Of a stretch of DNA of 64,000 nt, positions 8,525 through 17,033 are shown piece after piece (the first letter of the stretch is position 1; each line of letters begins with the position of its first letter). A program made the translations under genes and the position numbers. This stretch comes from Bosea sp. F3-2 (GTDB taxonomy: Bacteria; Pseudomonadota; Alphaproteobacteria; Rhizobiales; Beijerinckiaceae): NCBI RefSeq assembly GCF_008253865.1, contig NZ_CP042331.1:4677501-4741500 (forward strand), in the 5' to 3' direction. The notes below the pieces were generated by a model that saw only the letters and a list, made by a program, of their open reading frames with translations, was not told where the DNA came from and ran no database searches.

Positions 8525-9450
8525 GCCGCCTGTCGCGCCAGCGGCTGAATGCCTTCCTCGACATGTTGGCAGCCGAGCGCGGCGCGGCGCGCAATACGCT
8601 CGAAGCCTATGAGCGGGACGTCGAGGACTATCTCGAATTCCTGGGCGGCAAGGTGCTGGGCGAGGCCACGGCCGAGGACATCCGCGGCTGGCTCGCCGAT
8701 CTGTCGGGGCGTGGCCTCAAGGCCTCGTCGGCGGCGCGCAGGCTGTCTGCCGTGCGGCAGTTCCACCGCTTCCTCTACACCGAGGGGCTCGCCGGCACCG
8801 ACCCGACCGCCGCGATCTCGGGGCCGCGCCAGGGGCGACCGCTGCCGAAGGTCGTTTCCGTCGGCGATGTCGACCGGCTGCTCGAAACCGCGCGGGAGGC
8901 CTGCCTGCGCGAGGGGCCGAGTCCGGCGGCGCGGCTGAAGGCCTTGCGAATGCGCTGCCTCGTCGAGATGCTCTACGCCACGGGCCTGCGCGTCTCCGAG
9001 CTGATCGCGCTGCCACGCTCGGCCGCGACGACGCGCGAGCGTTTCCTGATCGTGCGCGGCAAGGGCGAGAAGGAACGGCTGGTGCCGCTGAACGAGGCGG
9101 CGCGCCAGGCAGCGCGCGACTGGCTCACGGCCCTGACGGAGGCGGGGCAGGGGGAGGGGCGCTGGCTCTTTCCTTCGGATGGCGAGAGCGGGCATCTGAC
9201 GCGGCAGGTCTTTGCGCGCGACCTCAAGACGCTGGCCGGAGCGGCGGGGCTTTCAGCTTCGGCGCTGAGCCCGCACGTGCTGCGCCACGCCTTCGCCAGT
9301 CATCTGCTGCAGAACGGCGCCGATCTCAGAGTGGTGCAGGAACTGCTCGGCCATGCCGATATCGCGACGACGCAGATCTACACCCATGTCCTCGACGAGC
9401 GGCTGAAGAGCATGGTGCGCGATCTCCACCCGCTGTCGGATGGGGAGTGA
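8521..9450 (+). CDS. xerD: Site-specific tyrosine recombinase XerD
   Basis: This 309-residue recombinase would resolve chromosome dimers at dif with XerC. The N-terminal SAM-like domain (LNAFLDMLAAERGAARNTLEAY) precedes the catalytic domain. The active-site set is complete: Arg157 in ATGLRVSEL, His252 and Arg255 in HVLRHAFASHLL, His278 in LGHADIATTQ and nucleophile Tyr287 in YTHV. The frame is open far upstream, but the ATG at 8521 overlaps the stop of the preceding small gene and gives the usual family length. The aroK/aroB context marks it as the housekeeping recombinase, not a phage integrase. Confidence 0.93.
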   Translation: MSRLSRQRLNAFLDMLAAERGAARNTLEAYERDVEDYLEFLGGKVLGEATAEDIRGWLADLSGRGLKASSAARRLSAVRQFHRFLYTEGLAGTDPTAAISGPRQGRPLPKVVSVGDVDRLLETAREACLREGPSPAARLKALRMRCLVEMLYATGLRVSELIALPRSAATTRERFLIVRGKGEKERLVPLNEAARQAARDWLTALTEAGQGEGRWLFPSDGESGHLTRQVFARDLKTLAGAAGLSASALSPHVLRHAFASHLLQNGADLRVVQELLGHADIATTQIYTHVLDERLKSMVRDLHPLSDGE

Positions 9451-9549
9451 GGCGCCGCCGTCGCGGCGTCATTCTCGGGCCGCGCTTGCGCGGACCCTAG
9501 AATCTCAGAACGAGAGAATCTGGTTTCCGCGATGCTCAGGTCAAGCCCG

Positions 9550-9800
9550 CGGCTGTCCAGTTGGTTTTGAACACCGTCTTGGAAAGCACAATGGATCGAA
9601 GGCTTTCCAGAGAACAGCGACGGAGATGACAGGTGCGGGGAACCCCTCCCCCTTGTGGGGAGGGGCAGGGGTGGGGGTCGAACGACGGGGTTCAACGCTC
9701 ACCAAGCGGAACCACCCCCATCCCCATACCCTTCCCCACAAGGGGGAAGGGAGGAGCCCGCCCCGGCACCCGCCAGCGCGATGTGAACCGGACAGCCGTG
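9550..9800. mobile_element. Putative MITE-like non-autonomous element (251 bp)
   Basis: The segment is bounded by 9-bp inverted ends, CGGCTGTCC (9550-9558) and GGACAGCCG (9790-9798), extendable to 13 bp with one mismatch by using the flank. It is flanked by 11-bp direct repeats GGTCAAGCCCG. It encodes nothing and carries an internal GC-rich palindrome (9643-9751) related to the one at 62855-63012. This looks like a small transposed element with a target duplication. No transposase is present, so mobilisation in trans is inferred. Confidence 0.5.
9643..9751. repeat. GC-rich palindrome (CCCCTCCCCCTTGTGGGG type), copy 1
   Basis: The left arm CCCCTCCCCCTTGTGGGG with a following GGGGTGGGGG is mirrored on the right by CACCCCCAT and CTTCCCCACAAGGGGGAAGG. 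A second copy lies at 62855-63012 between two ABC transporter genes. Confidence 0.8.
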
Positions 9801-9828
9801 GGTCAAGCCCGAGCATGACGTACAGCGT

Positions 9829-10527
9829 TCACGCCTCGGAACAGCGAATCTGCTGGACGCGCTTGGGCATCTCGCCGATGGCGGGAATGAACTGGCCGGT
9901 GGCCGGGTCGAGGATCATCAGCACGCCGGTGGCGACGGCGAAATAGGCGCCGTGCAGGTGCAGCCTGCCCTTGCTCTCCAGAATCTGGACGCAGGGGAAG
10001 GTCCGCAGATTGGCGAGTGATTGCTGGATCGAGGCGAGTTCCAGCCGGTGCAGATAGTCGTCGAAGCTCTCGTTGCGGCCGCGACCGCCGGTGCGCTCGG
10101 CCGCCGGTCCGATCAGGGTGATCCACTTGCCGATGAAGTCGCCGGGCGAGAGCGCTTCCTGACTATCGTCGGCGAAGGCGCGGATGCCGCCGCAGCGGCC
10201 ATGGCCGAGCACGACGATATGCTCGACCTTCAGTGCTTGAATGGCGTATTCGAGCGCGGCCGAGGTGCCGTGGAGCTGATCGTCCGGCGCGAAGGGCGGC
10301 ACGAGATTGGCGATGTTGCGGGCGACGAACATCTCGCCTGGCCGAGCATCGAAGATGACTTCGGGTGAAACGCGCGAGTCGCAGCAGCCTATCAACATGA
10401 TCTTCGGCGTCTGGCCGTGCTCGCCGAGCTCTTCGTATCGGCCCTGTTCACGGATGAAACGGTCGTCGAGGAAGGTGCGATAGCCTTCCGTCAGGCGCTG
10501 CGGGAACGGCTCTGCAGGCTTGTTCAT
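9829..10527 (-). CDS. Beta-class carbonic anhydrase
   Basis: This 232-residue cytosolic zinc enzyme interconverts CO2 and bicarbonate. The zinc ligands and dyad are visible: Cys49-Asp50-Ser51-Arg52 (CCDSR), His109 and Cys112 (GHGRCGG). The frame stays open upstream to 10563, but the Met at 10527 (MNKPAEPF) matches normal family starts, so it is preferred. It converges on xerD and stands alone. The length fits bacterial beta-CAs (about 210-230). Carboxysome or cyanate partners are not seen, so a general bicarbonate-supply role is likely. Confidence 0.92.
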   Translation of the reverse strand: MNKPAEPFPQRLTEGYRTFLDDRFIREQGRYEELGEHGQTPKIMLIGCCDSRVSPEVIFDARPGEMFVARNIANLVPPFAPDDQLHGTSAALEYAIQALKVEHIVVLGHGRCGGIRAFADDSQEALSPGDFIGKWITLIGPAAERTGGRGRNESFDDYLHRLELASIQQSLANLRTFPCVQILESKGRLHLHGAYFAVATGVLMILDPATGQFIPAIGEMPKRVQQIRCSEA

Positions 10528-10597
10528 GGGCTTTCTGGAACAGGAAACCGCGGCTTTCGTCAAGTCTATGTTGCGGTGCGGGATCGGCGAACCCGCC

Positions 10598-10758
10598 TAG
10601 AGTGCGCTGACTTTACACGGAACCACGCGGGTCATCCCGGCTGCAGCGAAGCGGAGAGCCGGGATCCATGCCTGAACCTTGATCGGAAACGCTCCGGCAT
10701 GGATCCCGGGTCAAGCCCGGGATGACGCCGTGTTTTCGTGTAAACCCAGCACGCTCTA
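10598..10758. repeat. Nested palindromic repeat downstream of yggU
   Basis: The outer arms are TAGAGTGCGCTGACTTTACA (start 10598) and TGTAAACCCAGCACGCTCTA (end 10758), which pair with a few mismatches. Inside is a second complete palindrome (10631-10726) starting GTCATCCCGG and ending CCGGGATGAC. The yggU stop codon (10756-10758) lies in the outer arm. Confidence 0.75.
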
Positions 10759-11088
10759 GGTGAGCCTGTCGAGGCAGGCGGCAAGCGCTGCCGCCAAGGC
10801 GGCAGCATCGCCTTGCAGAGCCACGGTTTTCAGCCGTGCCGTGGCGCCGCTCGCGATCGAAAGCTGCGAGCGGGGCAGCCGCAGCTCACCGGCCAGCAGC
10901 CGGATGAGCGCTGCATTCGCCTCGCCATCCGTCGGGGCGGCGCGGACACGGGCCTTCAGGACGATGCGCCCGTCCGCGAGCGTCTCGACGCCGTCGAGCG
11001 CATCGCGCCCGCCGCGCGGCGTCAGGCGGACATCTAGCGCGACCCCCTCCTTCGTTTCCCGCCAGGGCCGGGCGGCCGGGTTGCTCAT
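10756..11088 (-). CDS. yggU: DUF167/YggU family protein (110 aa)
   Basis: This small soluble protein is of the DUF167 (YggU) family. The pattern VRLTPRGGRDALDG, then LKARVRAAPTDGEANAALIRLLAGEL, then IASGATARLKTVAL is the full family signature at normal length. The frame extends to 11493, but the ATG at 11088 (MSNPAARP) gives the expected N terminus. DUF167 genes usually sit beside yggT; here yggT is 5 kb away at 16160-16450 on the same strand, separated by an amidase, a binding protein and a GGT-like gene. The molecular role of the family is not established. Its stop codon lies in a palindromic repeat. Confidence 0.88.
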   Translation of the reverse strand: MSNPAARPWRETKEGVALDVRLTPRGGRDALDGVETLADGRIVLKARVRAAPTDGEANAALIRLLAGELRLPRSQLSIASGATARLKTVALQGDAAALAAALAACLDRLT

Positions 11089-11221
11089 GAGCCCTCTCAC
11101 CGGGAAGTGGCGGCCATGCGCAGCCGCCACATGGACATATGGTCGCCGTCGCCTAGTCTGGGGTGTCGGCCCGATGCGGCATAGCGCTTGCGAGGGGCCG
11201 TGCGCAACGGAGATACGAGCC

Positions 11222-12715
11222 TTGACCGAACCCTGCGATCTCAGCGCCGTCGCTGCGCGCGCCCTCATCGGGGCCAAGAAGCTGTCCGCCCGCGAGCTGC
11301 TCGAAAGCTGCATCCGCCGTATCGACGCGGTGGACCCAGCCGTGAATGCGATGGTGGCGCGCGACGACGAGGCGGCGCGCAAGGCGGCAGCCGCGGCAGA
11401 CGAGGCGACGGCGCGCGGCGACCAGCTCGGCGCGCTGCACGGCCTGCCGGTCGGCATCAAGGATCTGGAGAATGTCGCGGGCTTACGCACCACCTATGGC
11501 AGCCCGCTCTATCGGGATTTTGTGCCGAAGGAGGATCAGCTGATCGTCGCCTCGGTGCGCAAGGCCGGCGCGATCATCGCCGGCAAGACCAACACCCCCG
11601 AATGGGGCGCGGGCGCCAATACGCGCAACGCCGTATACGGCGCAACCGGAAATCCCTTCGATCCGTCGAAGAGCGCGGCCGGCTCCTCCGGCGGTTCGGG
11701 CGTGGTGCTCGCGACGGGGATGGTGCCGATCGCGACCGGCTCCGACACCGGCGGCTCGCTGCGCAACCCGGCCGCCTTCAACGGCATCGTCGGCTTCCGC
11801 CCGACGCCGGGGCTGGTGCCGAGCGAGAAGCGCCAGCTCGGCTGGAATCCGCTCTCCGTGCTCGGGCCGATGGCGCGCAACGTGCCGGATCTGTGCCTGC
11901 TGCTCTCGACCATGGTCTCCGACAACGCGGTCGACGCTCTCGCCACCACGATCCATGGCAAGACGGTGCGGCGGCCTGAAGACTTTGCCCGGCCCGAGAC
12001 GATTGATCTCGCTTCGCTCAAGGTCGCGCTGACGCCGGATTTCGGCTTCGCCCCCACCGAGCGCCTGATCCGCGAGACCTTCGCCGAGAAGACCGGTGCC
12101 TTCAGCCACCTCTTCCATGCGGCCGATGAAGCGACGCCGGATTGCGACGGCGCCGACGAGGTCTTCGAGATCCTGCGGGCCGTCAACTTCCTCGCCAGCC
12201 ATCTCGACAAGGTGCGCGACACGCCCGAGATGGTCGGGCCCAATGTCCGCGCCAATGTAGAGGAGGGGTTGGGCTATTCCGCGCTCGACGTGACGCGCGC
12301 CATGAAGCAGCAGACGGCAATCTATCAGCGCTGGCAGCGCTTCTTCGCGGATTACGACGTCATCCTGTCGCCGGCGGTGACGCTGAGCCCGCGGCCCTGG
12401 ACCGAACTCTTCCCGGCCGAGATCGACGGCAAGCCGACCCGGACCTACTTCCACTGGCTCGCGCTCGCCTATGCCGTCACCATCGTCGGCCATCCGGCGA
12501 TTTCACTGCCGGTCGGGCTCGACCGCAATGGCATGCCCTTCGGCCTGCAGATCGTCGGGCCGCGCGGCGGCGACGCCAAGGTGCTGGCGGTGGCCGCTGC
12601 ACTGGAGGCGGCCCTTGCCGGCGATCCGCTGACGGCGCGCCCGGTTCCGGATCTGGCCAGGCTCGCCAAGGCGCGGCCGATCAGCGAGAGCCCGAATTTC
12701 ATGGGGTTTGCCTGA
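11222..12715 (+). CDS. Amidase signature family enzyme
   Basis: This 497-residue hydrolase cleaves C-N amide bonds with a Ser-cisSer-Lys triad: Lys80 (GLPVGIKDL), Ser155 (AAGSSGGSG) and nucleophile Ser179 (SDTGGS). The spacing (75 and 24) fits the family. Substrate is not predictable; relatives hydrolyse nitrile-derived amides, aryl amides and 6-aminohexanoate oligomers. The proposed start is TTG at 11222, with a GGAG-like site upstream; an in-frame ATG at 11174 is the alternative. The frame runs open back to 10760, antisense to yggU, which is not coding. A binding-protein gene follows after 40 bases, so both may handle one amide or peptide substrate. Confidence 0.87.
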   Translation: MTEPCDLSAVAARALIGAKKLSARELLESCIRRIDAVDPAVNAMVARDDEAARKAAAAADEATARGDQLGALHGLPVGIKDLENVAGLRTTYGSPLYRDFVPKEDQLIVASVRKAGAIIAGKTNTPEWGAGANTRNAVYGATGNPFDPSKSAAGSSGGSGVVLATGMVPIATGSDTGGSLRNPAAFNGIVGFRPTPGLVPSEKRQLGWNPLSVLGPMARNVPDLCLLLSTMVSDNAVDALATTIHGKTVRRPEDFARPETIDLASLKVALTPDFGFAPTERLIRETFAEKTGAFSHLFHAADEATPDCDGADEVFEILRAVNFLASHLDKVRDTPEMVGPNVRANVEEGLGYSALDVTRAMKQQTAIYQRWQRFFADYDVILSPAVTLSPRPWTELFPAEIDGKPTRTYFHWLALAYAVTIVGHPAISLPVGLDRNGMPFGLQIVGPRGGDAKVLAVAAALEAALAGDPLTARPVPDLARLAKARPISESPNFMGFA

Positions 12716-12755
12716 GCACTACGCAACGACTGCCAATCATAAGAGGGGAGAACCT

Positions 12756-14336
12756 ATGAAGCGTCGCGATTTTCTCACCGGGACGGCGGCTCTCGCCGTC
12801 GCCGGCCCGAGCCTGACCCGCTCCGCTGCCGCGCAGAGCGCCACTGTTCTCAAATTCGTGCCACAGGCCAACCTGACCGCACTCGATCCGATCTGGACGA
12901 CGGCGACGGTGACCAACAACCACGGCTATTATGTCTTCGATACGCTCTATGGCGGCGATCTGGACCTGAAGCCGCAGCCGCAGATGGCGGAGGGACACGA
13001 GGTCTCGGCCGACGGCAAGAGCTGGCGCATCCGTTTACGCCAGGGCCTCTCGTTCCATGACGGTGCGCCGGTGAAGCCGGCCGACTGCATCCAGAGCATG
13101 AAGCGCTGGTGCCAGCGCGATCCCTACGGGCAGCTGCTGGCCAAGGTCGTCGAGGCCTGGAACGCGCCGGACGAGCGCACCATCGAGATCAAGCTGACCC
13201 GGCCCTTCCCGATGATGCTCGACCTGCTCTCCAAGGCGGACAACCCGCCCTTCATCATGCCGGAGCGTCTGGCGCAGACCGATGCGACCAAGCAGGTGAC
13301 GGAGATGATCGGCTCCGGTCCCTACAAGTTCGTCGCCGGCGAATTCGTCACCGGCAGCCGCGCTGTCTATGAGAAGTTCGACGGCTACAAGCCCCGCAGC
13401 GAGCCGCCGAGCCGTAATGCCGGCGGCAAGGTCGCGAATTTCAAGCGGATCGAATGGCACATCCTGCCGGACCCGGCGACGGCGGCGGCGGCTTTGACCA
13501 CCGGCGAGGTCGACTGGTGGGAGCGGCCGCTCGCCGACCTGCAGCCGATGCTGGCCCAGAGCCCGGACATCAAGCGCGAGGTCATCGACAAGGCCGGCCG
13601 CGGCGCCATCATCCGGCTCAACCACCTGCAGCCACCCTTCAACAACCCGAAGGTGCGCGCAGCCGTCCGCATGGCGGTGAAGCAGGAAGACTACATGCGC
13701 GCTGCCCAGGGCGACGACACCTCGATGTGGCAAGTCTGCCGCAATCTCTGGTGGCGCGGCACGCCCTATTATACCGGCGAGCAGGAAGACCTGATGCCGG
13801 CCAGCCTTGAGAAGGCCAAGGCGGCCCTCAAGGAATCCGGCTACAAGGGCGAGAAGGTCGTCATCATCAACCCGACCGACTTCCCCGATATCGGCCCGCT
13901 CGGCGAAGTGACCTACGAACTGCTCAAGCAGCTCGGCATGAATGTCGAGATGGCGGCGAGCGACTGGGGCACGGTGATCCAGCGTCGCAACAGCCGCGAG
14001 CCCGTCGAGAAGGGCGGTTGGAGCATCTTCCACACCACCGGCGCGGCGATTGGCTGGGGCAATCCGGCGCTGTCCAATCTCGTACGCGGCCAGGGCGAGA
14101 AGGGCTGGTTCGGCTGGTGGACGAGCGACAAGGCCGAGGGCCTGGCCGAACAATGGCTCTACGCCCCCGATGAAGCGACGCAGAAGAAGACGGCGGTCGA
14201 ACTCGGCCGGCTGGCGCTGGAAGAGTGCGCGACCATTCCGCTCGGCCAGTTCGTGATCCGCACCGCCTATCGTAAGAACCTGACTGGCATGCTGCCGGGC
14301 TCGGCGCCTTATCCCTGGGGGCTGAAGCGGGTCTGA
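12756..14336 (+). CDS. ABC transporter solute-binding protein, family 5 (peptide/opine type)
   Basis: This 526-residue periplasmic protein is of the DppA/OppA family. It begins with a Tat-type signal (MKRRDFLTGTAALAVAG, cleavage near SAAAQS), has the characteristic LDPIWTT and DGKSWRIRLRQGLSFHDG motifs, and ends in PWGLKRV. The ribosome site AGAGGGGAG is strong and supports the ATG at 12756; the open frame before it is not used. It lies 40 bases after the amidase gene. No permease or ATPase gene adjoins, so it is an orphan receptor that must use transport components encoded elsewhere, or serve in sensing. Confidence 0.88.
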   Translation: MKRRDFLTGTAALAVAGPSLTRSAAAQSATVLKFVPQANLTALDPIWTTATVTNNHGYYVFDTLYGGDLDLKPQPQMAEGHEVSADGKSWRIRLRQGLSFHDGAPVKPADCIQSMKRWCQRDPYGQLLAKVVEAWNAPDERTIEIKLTRPFPMMLDLLSKADNPPFIMPERLAQTDATKQVTEMIGSGPYKFVAGEFVTGSRAVYEKFDGYKPRSEPPSRNAGGKVANFKRIEWHILPDPATAAAALTTGEVDWWERPLADLQPMLAQSPDIKREVIDKAGRGAIIRLNHLQPPFNNPKVRAAVRMAVKQEDYMRAAQGDDTSMWQVCRNLWWRGTPYYTGEQEDLMPASLEKAKAALKESGYKGEKVVIINPTDFPDIGPLGEVTYELLKQLGMNVEMAASDWGTVIQRRNSREPVEKGGWSIFHTTGAAIGWGNPALSNLVRGQGEKGWFGWWTSDKAEGLAEQWLYAPDEATQKKTAVELGRLALEECATIPLGQFVIRTAYRKNLTGMLPGSAPYPWGLKRV

Positions 14337-14344
14337 CCGTGATT

Positions 14345-14421
14345 CGTCATGCTCGGGCTTGACCCGAGCATCTCCTGCAAGAGATTCTCGGGTCTGCGCT
14401 ACGCTTCGCCCGAGAATGACG
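14345..14421. repeat. Palindromic intergenic repeat (intact CGTCAT unit)
   Basis: It starts CGTCATGCTCGGG and ends CCCGAGAATGACG, with an inner GACCCGAGCATCTC / GAGATTCTCGGGTC pairing. It lies between the convergent binding-protein and GGT-like genes and is the uninterrupted counterpart of the split unit at 9467-9820. Confidence 0.75.
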
Positions 14422-14454
14422 GCCCGGCGCCGTGCCAAGCCGGCGGGGTCGGCG

Positions 14455-16050
14455 TCAGCGTTGCGCGGCGACCGCAGCCGACCAGGGTGAGGCGGCGTCG
14501 CTCGATCCTTCGGCGCCGTCGCGGTCGACCCGGATGAAGTTCGGGCAGGCGAAGTTGATCGGCATGACGGCGTGTTCGGCCAGCGTCGTCGGGCCGGCCT
14601 GTTCCAGCGCGGCCAGAGTCTCGGCCGGCAATCGCGGATCGGCGCTGGTCGAATCGGGGCCGGAGACGTCGATGCGCGGCTGATGCGCCGTGTCCTCGGT
14701 CCCCATGCCGAAATCAAGCTGCCAGGCCAGCGTCTGGTAGACGCTGGCGAGGATGCGCCGCCCGCCGGAGGAGCCTGCGGCCAGGCGCGGCCAGCCACCG
14801 TCCTTCGGCGTCACCACGACCGGGCACATGTTGCAGAGCGGCCGGGCGCCGGGCGCGATCGCATTGGCGCTGCCGGGGCGCGGGTCGAACCACATCATGC
14901 CGTTGTTCATCAGCACGCCGGTCGAGGGCAGGACGACGCGGCTGCCCATCGAGGAGAGCAGGGTGGTGGTCACCGTGACGAGATTGCCCTCGCCGTCGAC
15001 CACGGTGAGATGGGTGGTGCAGGTGTCGCCTGGCTCCTTCGCGGCCGTCGCGGCGCCGAGGCCGTCGAGGCGCTCGCGATAGGCCTGCCGCATGACGCGC
15101 GAAAGCTCAGCGAACCAGGCGGCCGAAGGACCTTCGCCGTCGATGGGCGCGTCAGTCATGCCGGCGATGACGCGCTCCAGCGTGGGGGCGGCGGTCAGGC
15201 CACCAGCCGTATGAACGAGGTGGCTGCCGCGCCAGTCGATCGTCGGCGAGGAGCGCAGTTGCGCCTCGCAGCCCGCCAGATCCTGCTCGTCCACGACGCC
15301 GCCAGCCGCGGCGATGTCGGCCGCGAGCCGGCGGGCGATGTCGCCGCGGTAGAAGTCGTCGAGGCCGGCTTGGGCCAGCCGTTCCAGCGTGCCGGGCAGT
15401 TGGCCCAGCGTCATGAAGCCGGGCGTGCCCTGATAGGGCGGCACCGGCGGCAGCCCGCCGGGCAGATAGATGCGGGCGCTTTCCTCGTAGAGCCTGAGCA
15501 CCGAAGCCGAGGACGCGATTTTCAGCGTCGTGTACCAGTCGGCCGGCAGGCCGCGCTTCGCGAGCGCGATCGCGGGGGCGAGGATGTCGGCGAGTGGCAA
15601 GGCGGAGCCGAAGGCATCCTTCAGCTTGGCGTAGCCCGCGACGGAGGAGGGGATGCAGAAGGAGAGCGGTCCGTGGATGTTGCGGTCACCGACGACCTCG
15701 GGCCAGGTGAAGAGGTCCTTCTTCATCTCGCCGGTGAGGGGATAGTCGGCCGGATCGGCGCGCCGTGGTGCGATCGGCCCGAAATCGACGACCTGTGCCC
15801 GGCTCTCGCCTGCCTTCAGCACCACCGCAAAGCCGATGCCGCCCAGGCCGCTGTTCCAAGGCTCGACCGCGGCCAGCGCGAAGCAGGCCGCGACGGCGGC
15901 ATCGGCGGCGTTGCCGCCCTGTTCGAGGATCGCCGTTCCAGCCTCGGCTGCCTCGCGGCTCTGCGAGACGACGATACCGTGCTTTCCGCGAGCGGCAGGC
16001 TTGGTCAGAACCCAGTTCTGACTGCGATAGGGGCGGGTGGCTGCGGCCAT
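14455..16050 (-). CDS. Gamma-glutamyltransferase family protein (Ntn hydrolase)
   Basis: This 531-residue member of the GGT family self-cleaves before a Thr that then acts as nucleophile. Thr345 in the TTHLTVVD motif matches the catalytic Thr, and the N-terminal block GIVVSQSREAAEAGTAILEQGGNAADAAVA matches the large-subunit start. The C-terminal SMGSRVV and GSSGGRRI segments form the glutamyl pocket. No clear signal peptide is seen, so it may be cytosolic, unlike periplasmic GGTs. Related enzymes include cephalosporin acylases and oxamate amidohydrolase-like proteins. It converges on the amidase/binding-protein pair, and together they suggest amide or gamma-glutamyl compound use. Confidence 0.85.
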   Translation of the reverse strand: MAAATRPYRSQNWVLTKPAARGKHGIVVSQSREAAEAGTAILEQGGNAADAAVAACFALAAVEPWNSGLGGIGFAVVLKAGESRAQVVDFGPIAPRRADPADYPLTGEMKKDLFTWPEVVGDRNIHGPLSFCIPSSVAGYAKLKDAFGSALPLADILAPAIALAKRGLPADWYTTLKIASSASVLRLYEESARIYLPGGLPPVPPYQGTPGFMTLGQLPGTLERLAQAGLDDFYRGDIARRLAADIAAAGGVVDEQDLAGCEAQLRSSPTIDWRGSHLVHTAGGLTAAPTLERVIAGMTDAPIDGEGPSAAWFAELSRVMRQAYRERLDGLGAATAAKEPGDTCTTHLTVVDGEGNLVTVTTTLLSSMGSRVVLPSTGVLMNNGMMWFDPRPGSANAIAPGARPLCNMCPVVVTPKDGGWPRLAAGSSGGRRILASVYQTLAWQLDFGMGTEDTAHQPRIDVSGPDSTSADPRLPAETLAALEQAGPTTLAEHAVMPINFACPNFIRVDRDGAEGSSDAASPWSAAVAAQR

Positions 16051-16159
16051 GCGGGCGACCTCGGGCGATTGCGGAGGCCGCCATACTGCATGCCGCTCAT
16101 GGCGGCGTCGAATGCGTCGTGGACGCCCGAGAGCCGCGCCACGTGCAGGACAGTCGCCG

Positions 16160-16450
16160 TCAGAACACGTTGGGGTAGATGTAGCGGACGATGACGCTCT
16201 GGATGAAGTAGATGATCAGCAGCAGGATGATCGGCGAGATGTCGATGCCGCCGAGATTGGGCAGCATGTTGCGGATCGGGCGCAGGGCCGGTTCGGTGAT
16301 GCGGTAGAGCGAGTCCCAGACCGTGGAGACGAACTGGTTGCGTGTGTTGATGACGTTGAAGGCGATCAGCCAGCTCAGCACCGCCGAGGCGATCAGAAGC
16401 CACACATAGATCTGCAGAGCGAGCAGAACCACGTCGAGAACGGCACGCAT
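16160..16450 (-). CDS. yggT: YggT family membrane protein (96 aa)
   Basis: This is a 96-residue inner-membrane protein with two hydrophobic helices (about residues 3-25 and 68-92) and the family motif RNMLPNLGGIDISPIILLL. An upstream GGAAGA site supports the ATG at 16450 rather than the longer open frame. YggT proteins are linked to cell shape, osmotic tolerance or membrane organisation in various bacteria, without a settled mechanism. In many genomes yggT directly precedes yggU; here about 5 kb separates them. Confidence 0.88.
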   Translation of the reverse strand: MRAVLDVVLLALQIYVWLLIASAVLSWLIAFNVINTRNQFVSTVWDSLYRITEPALRPIRNMLPNLGGIDISPIILLLIIYFIQSVIVRYIYPNVF

Positions 16451-16568
16451 CGATCTTCCTTTTGAGCCAGTCCGGAGAGGGTTCGCGGAATATCCCCTGC
16501 TCGCGCCAAAACACATGGCGGAAGTGATTGACATCCACGCGGCGCACGGCCTAGAAGGCCAGCGCCTT

Positions 16569-17033
<465 letters not shown>

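Larger units (their letters stand above)
9467..9820. repeat. Palindromic repeat interrupted by an inserted segment
   Basis: The outer text starts CGTCATTCTCGGGC and resumes at 9801 as GGTCAAGCCCGAGCATGACG. Joined at the repeated GGTCAAGCCCG, it reads nearly as the reverse complement of the intact unit at 14345-14421. The 11-mer GGTCAAGCCCG occurs at both 9539-9549 and 9801-9811, flanking the insert. Confidence 0.75.
9451..9828. other. Gene-free repeat-filled spacer between xerD and the carbonic anhydrase gene
   Basis: The two genes converge on 378 bases made almost wholly of palindromic repeats: an interrupted CGTCATTCTCGGGC-type unit (9467-9549 and 9801-9820) and an inserted segment (9550-9800) carrying a GC-rich palindrome (9643-9751). 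No coding sequence is credible. Confidence 0.8.

Noticed and set aside
8521..9450. XerD as integrase of a mobile element
   Set aside because: It sits in the conserved aroB-aroK-xerD neighbourhood and matches the housekeeping recombinase.
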